64,000 nt of DNA, taken from positions 186,001 through 250,000 of the forward strand of contig NZ_JABGCI010000005.1 of the NCBI RefSeq assembly GCF_019799905.1, in the 5' to 3' direction. Source of the stretch: Trujillonella endophytica. Its GTDB lineage: Bacteria; Actinomycetota; Actinomycetes; Mycobacteriales; Geodermatophilaceae. Shown here piece after piece: positions 34,883-42,843 of this stretch. The position numbers and the translations under genes were made by a program. Each line of letters starts with the position of its first letter. Within the stretch, counting starts at the first letter, position 1. The notes under the pieces are model-generated. The model worked only from the letters and a program-made list of their open reading frames with translations. It searched no databases and was not told the DNA's origin.

Positions 34883-35277
34883 GCGGTCAGCAGGCCGACG
34901 AGCACGAGGACCGCCGCGACGGCCGCCCCCAGCGCGACGAGGGGGCCCAGCGGCGACGCCGGCAGCGGGCGGCGGAGCCGGAGCGCCCGCTCCACCGCCG
35001 CCCAGCGGAACCAGGCCAGGACCGGAGCCACCGCACTCAGCGCGACGAGCAGCAGGGCGGCGGTCAGCCGGAGGCCGGGCCGGACGTCGAGGTCCAGCGC
35101 CTCCAGCGCGACGCCGCTGGCCGCCAGCGCGAGGCCGGTGCGGATCCAGGCGAGGAACGTCCGCTCGTTCGCCAGGCTGGCGCGGGCGTCGGGCTCGTCT
35201 CCGACGTCGTAGACCCGGCGGGGGAAGCGGCTGTCCGCTCGCTCGCCGGTCGCCGCCACGCCGTGATCGTCGCCCAT
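34879..35277 (-). CDS. YidH-type DUF202 membrane protein
   Basis: A 132-residue inner-membrane protein. ARASLANERTFLAWIRTGLA is the signature of the YidH/DUF202 family, followed by three membrane segments. It starts the two-gene unit with the neighbouring DUF202 gene. The ATG at 35277 gives a 20-residue cytoplasmic tail before the signature. Function unknown. Confidence 0.9.
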   Translation of the reverse strand: MGDDHGVAATGERADSRFPRRVYDVGDEPDARASLANERTFLAWIRTGLALAASGVALEALDLDVRPGLRLTAALLLVALSAVAPVLAWFRWAAVERALRLRRPLPASPLGPLVALGAAVAAVLVLVGLLTA

Positions 35278-35674
35278 CGCGGCCGGCGCCGCGCTCGCTG
35301 CCCCGGCTGAGCTTCGAGTACCTGATCGGCCCGGCGCAGGGCCGGGGCAAGGTGCGGCTGTGCTACCCAGGCGCCGCGGGGGCGCCAAGACCTCGCAGCT
35401 GCTCGAGCAGGGCGACGGCGGCTGCGTGCCGGCCGGCTTCGCGCACGCGTACGAGATCGAGGAGGCGGCCCGGATGATGAGCACATGCGCGACTTCGAGT
35501 GGCCCGACGCGTGACGACCGGGCCGCGAGCATCGCTGCGGGGGAACGAGCGAGGAGCGGACCGGCGCGCGGAGTTCTGCCCGGGTCATCGCCTGACGAGC
35601 CGACCTCACCAACCAACCGCCGGGCGCGGGCCCGCCTCGGGACCGCGCCCGCCGCACGTCCGAGGAGCCCCGCC
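35278..35674 (+). other. Intergenic region with possible gene debris
   Basis: A 397-base gap. Short protein-like strings occur in different frames: LSFEYLIGPAQGRGKVRLCY at about 35307-35366, GFAHAYEIEEAARMM around 35430-35480, and DEHMRDFEWPDA ending in a stop near 35514. They may be pieces of one decayed gene that I cannot identify. The last 14 bases carry CGAGGAG for the downstream start. Confidence 0.4.
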
Positions 35675-36595
35675 GTGTCCGGTCCCGCCCTGCCCCTCCC
35701 CCCGCCGGCCCACACCGCCCCGCTGCCGGCCGCCCGCCCGGGGCCCGGCGGCATCCGCGTGCTGACCGGCGTGCCGTACGCCACGCTCCCCGGCAGCCGG
35801 CCGCTGGAGCTCGACCTGTACCTCCCGCACGGGGACGCCCCGGCTCCCGTGGTGGTCTTCCTGCACGGCGGCGGCTGGCGGACGGGCAGCCGGCACGCCC
35901 CCGGTCCGGCCTTCGCCGGGCAGTCCCCGACGCCGTTCGAGCGCGTCGCGCAGGCCGGGATCGCCGTCGCCAGCGTCGACTACCGCCTGTCCGGCGAGGC
36001 GGTGTGGCCGGCGCAGCTGCACGACGCCAAGGCCGCCGTCCGCTGGCTGCGCGGCCGGGCCGGCGAGCTCGGCGTGGACCCCGGGCGCGTCGCCGCGTGG
36101 GGCGAGTCGGCCGGCGGGCATCTCGCCGAGCTGCTCGGCCTGACCGCGGGCGACGCGGGGCTCGAGGGGGACGTCGGCGTGACCGGCCCGTCCAGCGCCG
36201 TCGTCGCCGTCGCCGCCTGGTACGCGCCCAGCGACGTCTCCGCCGTCGCGTCCGACACCGGCGCCGACCCGGCGGACGCGACCACCCGCGAGGCGCTGTT
36301 GCTGGGTGCGGCCGCGCGGGACGTACCCGAGGCCGCCGCACAGGCCAGCCCGCTGCGCCACGTGACGGCGGCCGCCCCGCCGGTCCTGCTGCTGCACGGC
36401 CGGGCCGACCGGTTGTTCCCCTGCGTGCAGAGCGAGCGGCTGGCCGAGGCCCTGCGGGCAGCCGGCGCCGACGTCGAGCTGCACACCTACGAGGGCGCCG
36501 ACCACATGTGGCTCGGCGCGGCCGGGCCCGACGCGGCCGCGGACGCCCTCGACCTCACCGTCGCCTTCCTCCGCGACCGGCTGCGCGCCGGCTGA
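35675..36595 (+). CDS. Alpha/beta hydrolase (esterase, HSL-like)
   Basis: A 306-residue esterase/lipase of the hormone-sensitive-lipase-like type. The oxyanion motif VVFLHGGGWRTG and nucleophile elbow AAWGESAGGHLAELL are clear. The acid lies in LLHGRADRLFP and the His in YEGADHMWLG. It hydrolyses carboxyl esters; the N-terminal ~30 residues are Pro-rich with no clear signal. The GTG at 35675 has CGAGGAG at 35661-35667, which decides the start within a longer open frame. The monooxygenase gene follows 49 bases later on the same strand. Confidence 0.9.
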   Translation: MSGPALPLPPPAHTAPLPAARPGPGGIRVLTGVPYATLPGSRPLELDLYLPHGDAPAPVVVFLHGGGWRTGSRHAPGPAFAGQSPTPFERVAQAGIAVASVDYRLSGEAVWPAQLHDAKAAVRWLRGRAGELGVDPGRVAAWGESAGGHLAELLGLTAGDAGLEGDVGVTGPSSAVVAVAAWYAPSDVSAVASDTGADPADATTREALLLGAAARDVPEAAAQASPLRHVTAAAPPVLLLHGRADRLFPCVQSERLAEALRAAGADVELHTYEGADHMWLGAAGPDAAADALDLTVAFLRDRLRAG

Positions 36596-36644
36596 ACTCC
36601 CCCGGGTCCCGACGCGTTCCCGGCACTCTGACAGGAGCACCTCC

Positions 36645-38291
36645 GTGTCCGATGCGCACGTCCCACCCCGCGTCCCGGTCCTGATCGCCGGCGGCGGCCC
36701 CAGCGGCCTGGCCGCCGCGATCGAGCTGGGCCGCCGCGGGATCGAAGTGCTCGTCGTCGAGCCGCGCACCGCCCTGGACCCGCTGCGCCCGCGCGCCAAG
36801 ACGACCAGCGTCCGCACGATGGAGCACCTGCGCCGCTGGGGCCTGGCCGACCGGCTGCGCGCCGCCGCGCCGCTGCCGGTGGCGCACGCCCAGGACGTCG
36901 TCTTCGTGACCGGCCTGTTCGGCCACGAGATCACCCGCTTCCCGCAGGCCTTCGGCCTCTGGACGACGCCGCGCGAGATCGCCGCCGAGTCCGGCCAGCA
37001 GGCGCCGCAGCCCGGCGTCGAGCAGCTGCTGCGGGAGGCCGCGGCCGAGACCCCGGGCGTCACCCTCCGGATCGGCTGGCGCGTCACCGCCGTCACCGAC
37101 GGCCCGGACGAGGTCCTCGCCACCATCGAGGGCCCGGACGGGACGACGACCCAGGTGCACGCCGACTGGTACCTCGGCTGCGACGGCAGCGCCGGCATCT
37201 CCCGCCGGGCCATCGGCGCCCGCTACGACGGGGCCTCGGGCGCGCTGTCCAACCTCAGCGTCACCTTCCGCTCCCGCGCGCTGGAGGAGCGGCCGCTGTG
37301 CGCGCTGGGCGTGCACTACTGGGTGATCGGCACCGAGCGCGGCGGGCTGATGGGCCGGCTGGACCTCGACGGCACCTGGTGGGCGATCGTGCAGGGCGTC
37401 GACACCGTCGCCGAGGACGCCGACCCGGTCGCGCTCGTCCGGGCGATGGTCGGCCGCGACCCCGACGGCAGGGACATCGACGTCCACGTCCTCGCGACCG
37501 ACCCCTGGCAGGCCCGGCTGCTGCTGGTGGACCGCTTCCGCGGGCAGCGGGTGTTCCTCGTCGGCGACGCCGCACACCTCAACCCGCCGTGGGGCGGCCA
37601 CGGGTTCAACACCTGCGTGGGCGACGCGGTGAACATCGGCTGGAAGCTCGCCGCCGTCGTGGGGGGCTGGGCGCCGGCGTCGCTGCTGGACAGCTACGAG
37701 CCCGAGCGCCGTCCCGTCGCCCGGCGGACCATCGAGGCCGCCGGCAGCCAGGAGGCCTTCCTCGCCCCCGCCTTCGCCGGGGCCGACCTCGACGACGACG
37801 GTCCGACCGGCTGGGAGCTGCGGGCCGCGCTGGCCGAGGCGCTGCAGGTCAAGGACCCCGAGTTCCACAGCCTCGGCCTGGTGCTCGGCTACGACTACCC
37901 CGACTCCCCCGTCGTCGTCCCGGACGGGCTCCCGGTACCCGAGCCCACCCTGGCCACCTTCACCCCGTCCGCCCACCCCGGCGCGCGGCTGCCGCACGCC
38001 TGGCTCGGCGAGGGCGACTCCCTCTTCGACCGCCTCGGCGAGGGGTTCACGCTGCTCCGGCTGGACCCGGCGGGCGACCCCGGGGAGCTCTCCGACCGGG
38101 CGGCCCGCCGGGGCGTCCCGCTGACCGTCCTGGACCTGGCCGGCACGCCGGCCCTGCGCGACCTGCTCGGCGCCGACCTCGTGCTGGTCCGCCCCGACCA
38201 GCACGTGGCCTGGCGCGGGCACGCCGTCGAGGACGCGGACGCACTGCTGGACCAGGTGCTCGGCGCCGTCCCCGGCGCCGCTTCCCACTGA
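36645..38291 (+). CDS. FAD-dependent aromatic-ring monooxygenase (PheA/TfdB type)
   Basis: A 548-residue class A flavoprotein. The GxGxxG dinucleotide motif is VLIAGGGPSGLAAAIELGRRG, the DG motif is WYLGCDGSAGISRRAIG, and the GD motif is RVFLVGDAAHLNPPWGGHGF. The C-terminal ~120 residues form the thioredoxin-like end of phenol hydroxylase types. It should hydroxylate a phenolic or polyketide ring with NAD(P)H and O2. An esterase lies just upstream and a flavin-dependent luciferase-like gene is convergent nearby. GTG 36645 follows ACAGGAG. Confidence 0.92.
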   Translation: MSDAHVPPRVPVLIAGGGPSGLAAAIELGRRGIEVLVVEPRTALDPLRPRAKTTSVRTMEHLRRWGLADRLRAAAPLPVAHAQDVVFVTGLFGHEITRFPQAFGLWTTPREIAAESGQQAPQPGVEQLLREAAAETPGVTLRIGWRVTAVTDGPDEVLATIEGPDGTTTQVHADWYLGCDGSAGISRRAIGARYDGASGALSNLSVTFRSRALEERPLCALGVHYWVIGTERGGLMGRLDLDGTWWAIVQGVDTVAEDADPVALVRAMVGRDPDGRDIDVHVLATDPWQARLLLVDRFRGQRVFLVGDAAHLNPPWGGHGFNTCVGDAVNIGWKLAAVVGGWAPASLLDSYEPERRPVARRTIEAAGSQEAFLAPAFAGADLDDDGPTGWELRAALAEALQVKDPEFHSLGLVLGYDYPDSPVVVPDGLPVPEPTLATFTPSAHPGARLPHAWLGEGDSLFDRLGEGFTLLRLDPAGDPGELSDRAARRGVPLTVLDLAGTPALRDLLGADLVLVRPDQHVAWRGHAVEDADALLDQVLGAVPGAASH

Positions 38292-38396
38292 CCACCTGTC
38301 CCACAGACTCCGAGGAGCACCCCGCAGGACCGCCGCCGCCTTCCCCGAGGGCTTGCTCCGGGCACGGCCACCGCCTCCCATCACGGGTGCTGACGC

Positions 38397-39277
38397 TCAG
38401 CGGCCGTGGACCTCCAGCACCATCGGCAGCGCGGCCGCCGGGACGCCGCGGCCGTCGTCGGGCCGGGGCCAGTGGATCGCGATCTCGTCGATGCCGGCCT
38501 CGGTCAGGCGGCCCAGGGTGTCCCGGTACCGCTCGGCGCTCTCATACGGCCAGGTGAACTCCAGCCCGGCGAGGACGACGCGGCGCAGCGCCGACGCCTC
38601 GCGGCCCTCCTCGGCGAGGGTCTCGGTCAGCCGGGCGCTCTGCTCGGCGACGGCGGTCAACCACTCCTCCGCGGGCACGTCGGCGCCGAACGGCCCGTAG
38701 GTCACCCAGCCCGAGCCGTACCTGGCCGCCAGCCGCAGCGCCCGGGGGCCCGCCGCCGCGACCGTGAAGGGCACGCGCGGCTGCTGCACGCAGCCCGGGA
38801 CGGAGGCGGCCTCCACCGCGGAGTACCGCTCGCCGTGCACCGTGGTGACCGGCTGCCGCAGCAGCGTGTCGAGCAGCGACAGCCACTCGGCGAACCGGTC
38901 GGTGCGCTCCGCACGGGGCAGCGGCGGCTCTCCCAGCACCCGGGCGTCCAGGCCCTCGGTGCCCACCCCGACCCCCAGCTCGAGCCGGCCGCCGGTGAGC
39001 TGGTCGAGCGTCACCAGCTCCTTGGCGAACGGCACCGGGTGGCGGAAGTTCGGCGAGGCGATCAGCGTCCCCAGCCGCACCCGGTCGGTGACCCCGGCGG
39101 CCGCCGCCAGCAGCGGCACGGCGCCGTACCAGGGGTTGTCCGCGAGCGCGGCCACCTCAGGTGGTCGTAGGTCCAGACCGTGCCGACGCCGGCGGCCTCG
39201 GCCGCCCGCACGTCGTCGAGGAAGCAGGAGACGGGGTGCCGGTCGGGCAGGACGACGGCGGAGAGGGCGGGGATCAC
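38397..39277 (-). pseudogene. LLM-class (F420/FMN) oxidoreductase, one base short
   Basis: The N-terminal part reads from GTG 39277 to about 39155 (DDVRAAEAAGVGTVWTYDHLRW). The rest is in the next frame: ALADNPWYGAVPLLAAAAGV, GGRLELGVGVGTEGLDARVL, and the end ERYRDTLGRLTEAGIDEIAI. The span is 881 bases, one short of 294 codons. One extra base near 39153 would give RWPALADNPWYG. This is either a fresh frameshift or an assembly error. The intact enzyme would be a luciferase-like flavin-dependent monooxygenase or F420-dependent reductase. Confidence 0.85.
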
Positions 39278-39340
39278 CGGGTGAGTATCGACTCCCCCTC
39301 CGACGCTTGCGGGAGAGCAGGATCACCCCGCCCACGACGC

Positions 39341-39367
39341 TTGGTGCACCAACCGTTGGCGTATCTT
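39341..39367 (+). promoter_or_regulatory. Palindrome and -10 for leaderless marR transcript
   Basis: TTGGTGCACCAA (39341-39352) is a perfect 12-bp palindrome, followed by CCAACCGTTGG (39349-39359), a second dyad. TATCTT (39362-39367) lies 7 bases before the GTG, so transcription could begin at the start codon. A MarR operator overlapping the -35 region is the likely arrangement. Confidence 0.6.
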
Positions 39368-39373
39368 TGACCT

Positions 39374-39886
39374 GTGACCACCACCCGGGACGCCGTCCCC
39401 CAGGACGTCGACGAGCTCCTCGCCGATCCCCTCGCGCTCGAGCGCCAGGTCTGCTTCGCCCTGTCGGTCGCCGCGCGCACCGTCGTCTCGGTCTACCGGC
39501 CGTGGCTGGAGCCCATGGGCCTGACCCACCCGCAGTACCTCGTGATGCTGGCGCTCTGGCAGCACGGCCCGCTGGCACTCAAGGACCTCAGCCGGCTGCT
39601 GCAGCTGGACCCCGGCACCCTCTCGCCGCTGGTCAAGCGGCTCGAGGCGGCCGGCTACGTCCGCCGCGGCCGCGACGCCCGCGACGAGCGCAACCTCGCC
39701 ATCGCGCTCACCGACACCGGCCGCGCCCTCCGCGAGCGGGCCGAGCGCATCCCCGAGGGGATCGTCGCCCACCTCGGGCTGCCGCTCGAGGAGCTGCTCG
39801 CGCTGCAGCAGGCGCTGACCCGGGTGAACGCCGCGGCACAGGCGGCGCTCACCCGGCCGGCACCCACCGGGGCGGCGCCCGCATGA
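39374..39886 (+). CDS. MarR/OhrR-type transcriptional regulator
   Basis: A 170-residue winged-helix regulator. LERQVCFALSVAARTVVSVYRPW places a Cys in the position of the peroxide-sensing Cys of OhrR. Other family motifs are TYPQYLVMLALW-like (LTHPQYLVMLALWQHGPL), LDPGTLSPLVKRLEAAGYV and the wing RGRDARDERNLAIALT. It may sense organic hydroperoxides or electrophiles. No ohr gene is adjacent; the only coupled gene is DUF5313. The GTG start seems leaderless, since no ribosome site precedes it and a -10 element lies 7 bases upstream. Confidence 0.88.
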   Translation: MTTTRDAVPQDVDELLADPLALERQVCFALSVAARTVVSVYRPWLEPMGLTHPQYLVMLALWQHGPLALKDLSRLLQLDPGTLSPLVKRLEAAGYVRRGRDARDERNLAIALTDTGRALRERAERIPEGIVAHLGLPLEELLALQQALTRVNAAAQAALTRPAPTGAAPA

Positions 39887-40338
39887 CCAGGCCCGCCGAA
39901 GCGCCGGTGCCGGCCGAGCCGGTCGTGCGGCCCGACCCCGTCCGCTGGCTGCTCTACGCCTTCGGTGCCGGGCTGCCCACCCGGCACCGCAGCTGGGTGC
40001 TGCACGACGTCACCACCCGCACCTGGGTGCTGCGGCACGCCGCCCGGACCCTGGTGCAGCTCACCGTCCCCGTCGCGCTCATCGTGGCCTTCGTCCCCGG
40101 CCCCCTGGGCCTGCGACTGGGCATGTCGCTGATCGGCGTCATCCTCGGCATGGCCTTCTCGCTGGCGTACATGACCGAGACGGTCGAGAACCGGGTCGGC
40201 AAGGCCGGGTACCCGGTCGGCAGCGCCCAAGCCGGCCGCGACCGCGCGTCGGCGGTCCGCGAGGTCGGCGCCGCCCAGCGCCGGCGGGACGCCGCGGCCG
40301 AGCGCGCCGCCCGCTACCGCGCCCGCCAGGGCCGGTGA
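39883..40338 (+). CDS. DUF5313 family membrane protein
   Basis: A 151-residue actinobacterial protein. DPVRWLLYAFGAGLPTRHRS and WVLHDVTTRTWVLRHAARTL are the conserved DUF5313 stretch. Two membrane segments follow (LVQLTVPVALIVAFVPGPL, MSLIGVILGMAFSLAYM) and then a basic tail. Function unknown. The ATG overlaps the MarR stop (ATGA), so the two are translationally coupled and the regulator may control it. Confidence 0.88.
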   Translation: MTRPAEAPVPAEPVVRPDPVRWLLYAFGAGLPTRHRSWVLHDVTTRTWVLRHAARTLVQLTVPVALIVAFVPGPLGLRLGMSLIGVILGMAFSLAYMTETVENRVGKAGYPVGSAQAGRDRASAVREVGAAQRRRDAAAERAARYRARQGR

Positions 40339-40383
40339 CCGGGCGCCGCGCGCTGGACCGCCGGGCGCGGCGACGCGGGGAGG

Positions 40384-41202
40384 TCAGCCGATCCGGTTCA
40401 CGAAGCCGGCGTCGACGGGGAGGTTCGTGCCGGTGATGTACCGGCCCTCGTCGGAGCAGAGGAACGCGACGGCGTTGCTGATGTCGGACGGCTCGAGCAT
40501 GTCGACCGGCAGGGCGTTGCGCATGTGCACGCCCTTGTCCACCTGGGTGGCGAGGAAGCCCTGCATCGCCTCGTTGGTCGCCATCAGGGTGTTCACGGCG
40601 GTCGGGTGGACGACGTTCACGCGGATGCTGTGCTCGGCGAGGTCGTTGGCCAGGCCGCGCATGATGCCGACGACACCGTGCTTGGCGACGCCGTAGACCC
40701 CGCCACCCATGCCGCGCAGCCCGGCCGTCGACCCGGTGAGCACGATCGCCCCGCCGCGGCCAGCGGCGACCAGGTGCGGGATCGCCACCTGGGTGGTGTT
40801 CCAGACGCCGGTCAGGTTGACGCCGAGGCCCTCGTCCCAGGCCTGCTGGTCCTCCTCCGGCGTGGTCAGCCGGAACAGGCCGGGGCTGATGCCGGCGTTG
40901 GCGACGACGAAGTCCAGCCGGCCGAGCTCGGCCACGCCCTCGTCGACGACCGCCTGCAGCGCCACGCGGTCCCGGACGTCGGCCACGCGGGCCACGATCC
41001 GCCGGTCGAGGCCCTCGACGAGTCGGACGGTCTCGTCGAGGTCCGCCCTCGTGGACATGGAATAGGCCACCGAGGCGAGGTCGGCGCAGATGTCCACGCC
41101 GATGATGTCGGCGCCCTCCGAGGCCAGGCGCAGCGCGTGGCTGCGGCCCTGGCCGCGGCCGATGCCGGTGATGAAGGCGACGGTGCCCTCGAGTCGTGCC
41201 AT
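40384..41202 (-). CDS. Mycofactocin-coupled SDR oxidoreductase
   Basis: A 272-residue short-chain dehydrogenase of the mycofactocin-coupled type. The NAD loop FITGIGRGQGRSHALRLA has the variant G-R-G-Q-G-R typical of the group. It is followed by the insertion DICADLASVAYSMSTRADLD, which shields a tightly bound NAD. Catalytic Ser is in LTGSTAG and Tyr/Lys in VYGVAKHG. These enzymes pass electrons to the peptide cofactor mycofactocin; the mft genes must lie elsewhere. GGAGGTCC precedes the ATG. Likely substrate: a short alcohol or carveol-like compound (family knowledge). Confidence 0.92.
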   Translation of the reverse strand: MARLEGTVAFITGIGRGQGRSHALRLASEGADIIGVDICADLASVAYSMSTRADLDETVRLVEGLDRRIVARVADVRDRVALQAVVDEGVAELGRLDFVVANAGISPGLFRLTTPEEDQQAWDEGLGVNLTGVWNTTQVAIPHLVAAGRGGAIVLTGSTAGLRGMGGGVYGVAKHGVVGIMRGLANDLAEHSIRVNVVHPTAVNTLMATNEAMQGFLATQVDKGVHMRNALPVDMLEPSDISNAVAFLCSDEGRYITGTNLPVDAGFVNRIG

Positions 41203-41277
41203 GGGGACCTCCTGGAGTGCCCGCTCATCGGCGGGCGCTGATCGATGGGTCTGCGACGGCTCCGCGCCGTCCGGGTC

Positions 41278-41323
41278 CTGGACCCCGGCGCCCGCCGGTG
41301 GGAGAGCGGGCGCCAGGGTCCAG
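41278..41323 (-). terminator. Strong hairpin after the solute-binding protein gene
   Basis: Arms 41278-41295 and 41306-41323 pair at 17 of 18 positions around a 10-base loop, 9 bases past the stop codon. It separates this gene from the mycofactocin-coupled SDR. Confidence 0.75.
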
Positions 41324-41332
41324 GGCTGCGGG

Positions 41333-42589
41333 TCAGCCGTCGACGGGCCCGCCGCAGAACGGGTCGGCTCCCTCGACGGGCACGAACGCGTCGCCCTCGA
41401 GCACCACGTAGAAGGAGCACTGCTCGTCGTACTCGGTGGTGCTCTGCGGGATCGGGTTCGGGTAGAGCCCGTTGGCGTCCCAGTCGTCGGTCTCCTGCAG
41501 GGTCGAGATCAGCTCCTCCTGCGTGGCGTCGCAGCCGGCCTGCTCCAGGCCGTGGAGGAACAGGTCGGCGCCGAACCAGCCCTGGCTCTCGTAGAACCCG
41601 GGGATGCCGGACTCGTTGTCGCTGTACTCGGTCAGCGCCCGGCTGAGCTCCTGGGTGGCCGGGGTGTCGAGCTCCACGGGGGTGAACGACGAGGAGAAGG
41701 TGACGCCCTGGCCGGCCTGGACGGCCGGCTCGGACTCCAGCAGGTCGGCGCCGTAGCCGGTCGGGGACAGGAAGATCTTGACCGGGTAGTTGGCCTGCTT
41801 GAGCCCGCCGATGATGGCCAGCGACGTGTCGAAGTTCAGCGTCGTGTAGACCGCGTCGGCCTCGGACTCGATGATGCCGAGCACGATCGCGCCGACGTCG
41901 GTGCTGCCGAAGGGCACGCTGTTGTTGACGTAGGCGCGCTCGAGGCCGGCCGCCTCCATCGACTGCATGCCGATCTCCAGGCCCGCCTGCGAGCTGGGGC
42001 TGACCACGGAGATGCCGGCGACCCTGGTCGCGCCCTGGCTGGCGAAGAACTCGCCGGCCTGGGTGTAGACGGTGTCGTAGTCCGGCACGGTGCCGGAGTT
42101 GAACAGGTTGTCATCGGTGGCGCTCCACTCGGGGGCACCGTCCCAGGCGCCGCCGAAGACCGGCGTGGTGGCGCCCTGGGTGGTCATGAACGGCGCGGCG
42201 CCGTAGAAGAACGCGCTGACGTTGAGCATCGCGAAGACCTCGTCCTGCTGGACCAGCTTCTGCGCGCTCGCCAGCGCGCCTGCGGCGTTGGTGGTGTCGT
42301 CGGCCTCGACGATCTCGAAGTCCAGGTCACCGGCACACCCCTCCCCCGCGTCCTCGTAGGCGGCGAATCGCGCCTCGGCGCCGCGGATGGAGTCCGCTGC
42401 CGCGGCCGCACCCGGACCGCTCAGCGAGGTCAGCAGCCCCACCTGGACGGTGCCGCCGGCGCCGTCTCCCCCACCGCCGCCCCCGCCGCCTCCGCCGCCA
42501 CCGGCCTCCTCGTCGTCACTGCCGCACGCGGACAGCACGAGGGCCACGGCGCACGCCATGCCCACTGCTGCCATGCCTCTGCTGTGCAT
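41333..42589 (-). CDS. Branched-chain-type solute-binding lipoprotein
   Basis: A 418-residue lipoprotein of the LivJ/type I periplasmic binding-protein fold. The signal peptide ends in a lipobox LVLSAC, followed by a tract of 12 Gly residues that acts as a spacer. TVQVGLLTSLSGPG is the usual first strand; FAMLNVSAFFYGA and VVSPSSQAGLEIGMQSMEAA belong to the two lobes. Ligands of the family are amino acids, aromatic acids or amides. No permease or ATPase gene adjoins it, so it is orphan here. The start ATG 42589 follows GGTGAGAGAG. A promoter lies at 42654-42682. Confidence 0.9.
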   Translation of the reverse strand: MHSRGMAAVGMACAVALVLSACGSDDEEAGGGGGGGGGGGGDGAGGTVQVGLLTSLSGPGAAAAADSIRGAEARFAAYEDAGEGCAGDLDFEIVEADDTTNAAGALASAQKLVQQDEVFAMLNVSAFFYGAAPFMTTQGATTPVFGGAWDGAPEWSATDDNLFNSGTVPDYDTVYTQAGEFFASQGATRVAGISVVSPSSQAGLEIGMQSMEAAGLERAYVNNSVPFGSTDVGAIVLGIIESEADAVYTTLNFDTSLAIIGGLKQANYPVKIFLSPTGYGADLLESEPAVQAGQGVTFSSSFTPVELDTPATQELSRALTEYSDNESGIPGFYESQGWFGADLFLHGLEQAGCDATQEELISTLQETDDWDANGLYPNPIPQSTTEYDEQCSFYVVLEGDAFVPVEGADPFCGGPVDG

Positions 42590-42625
42590 CTCTCTCACCG
42601 CTTCATCGAGTCGAGAACCGACGCT

Positions 42626-42697
42626 GTTAAGACAGGCGCCTTCAGACATTCGGAACGTACTGATGATGTGAGTCACAATCAAGAGACCTGACTTAAC
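42626..42697. promoter_or_regulatory. Inverted 11-bp boxes flanking that promoter
   Basis: GTTAAGACAGG (42626-42636) and CCTGACTTAAC (42687-42697) are inverted copies, 10 of 11 matching, with centres 61 bases apart and the promoter between them. They may be paired operator sites for a looping repressor; the regulator is unknown, and the divergent LacI protein is a candidate. Confidence 0.5.
42654..42682 (-). promoter_or_regulatory. Promoter of the solute-binding protein gene
   Basis: On the minus strand TTGATT, 17 bases, TACGTT forms a good -35/-10 pair about 65 bases before the start codon, in an unusually AT-rich stretch. Confidence 0.65.
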
Positions 42698-42843
42698 GAC
42701 ACTGCCGCGGCTCGTCCGCCGCCTCCTCCGGTGGGGTCGCGGCGCCGGTGCCCGGCCCGCAGCAGGGCGACCCGCGCCTAGCATCGCCTCATGTCCAGCG
42801 GTCGCCGCACCCGTCCGGGGCCTCCGGACGCGAGCTGCCGCGC

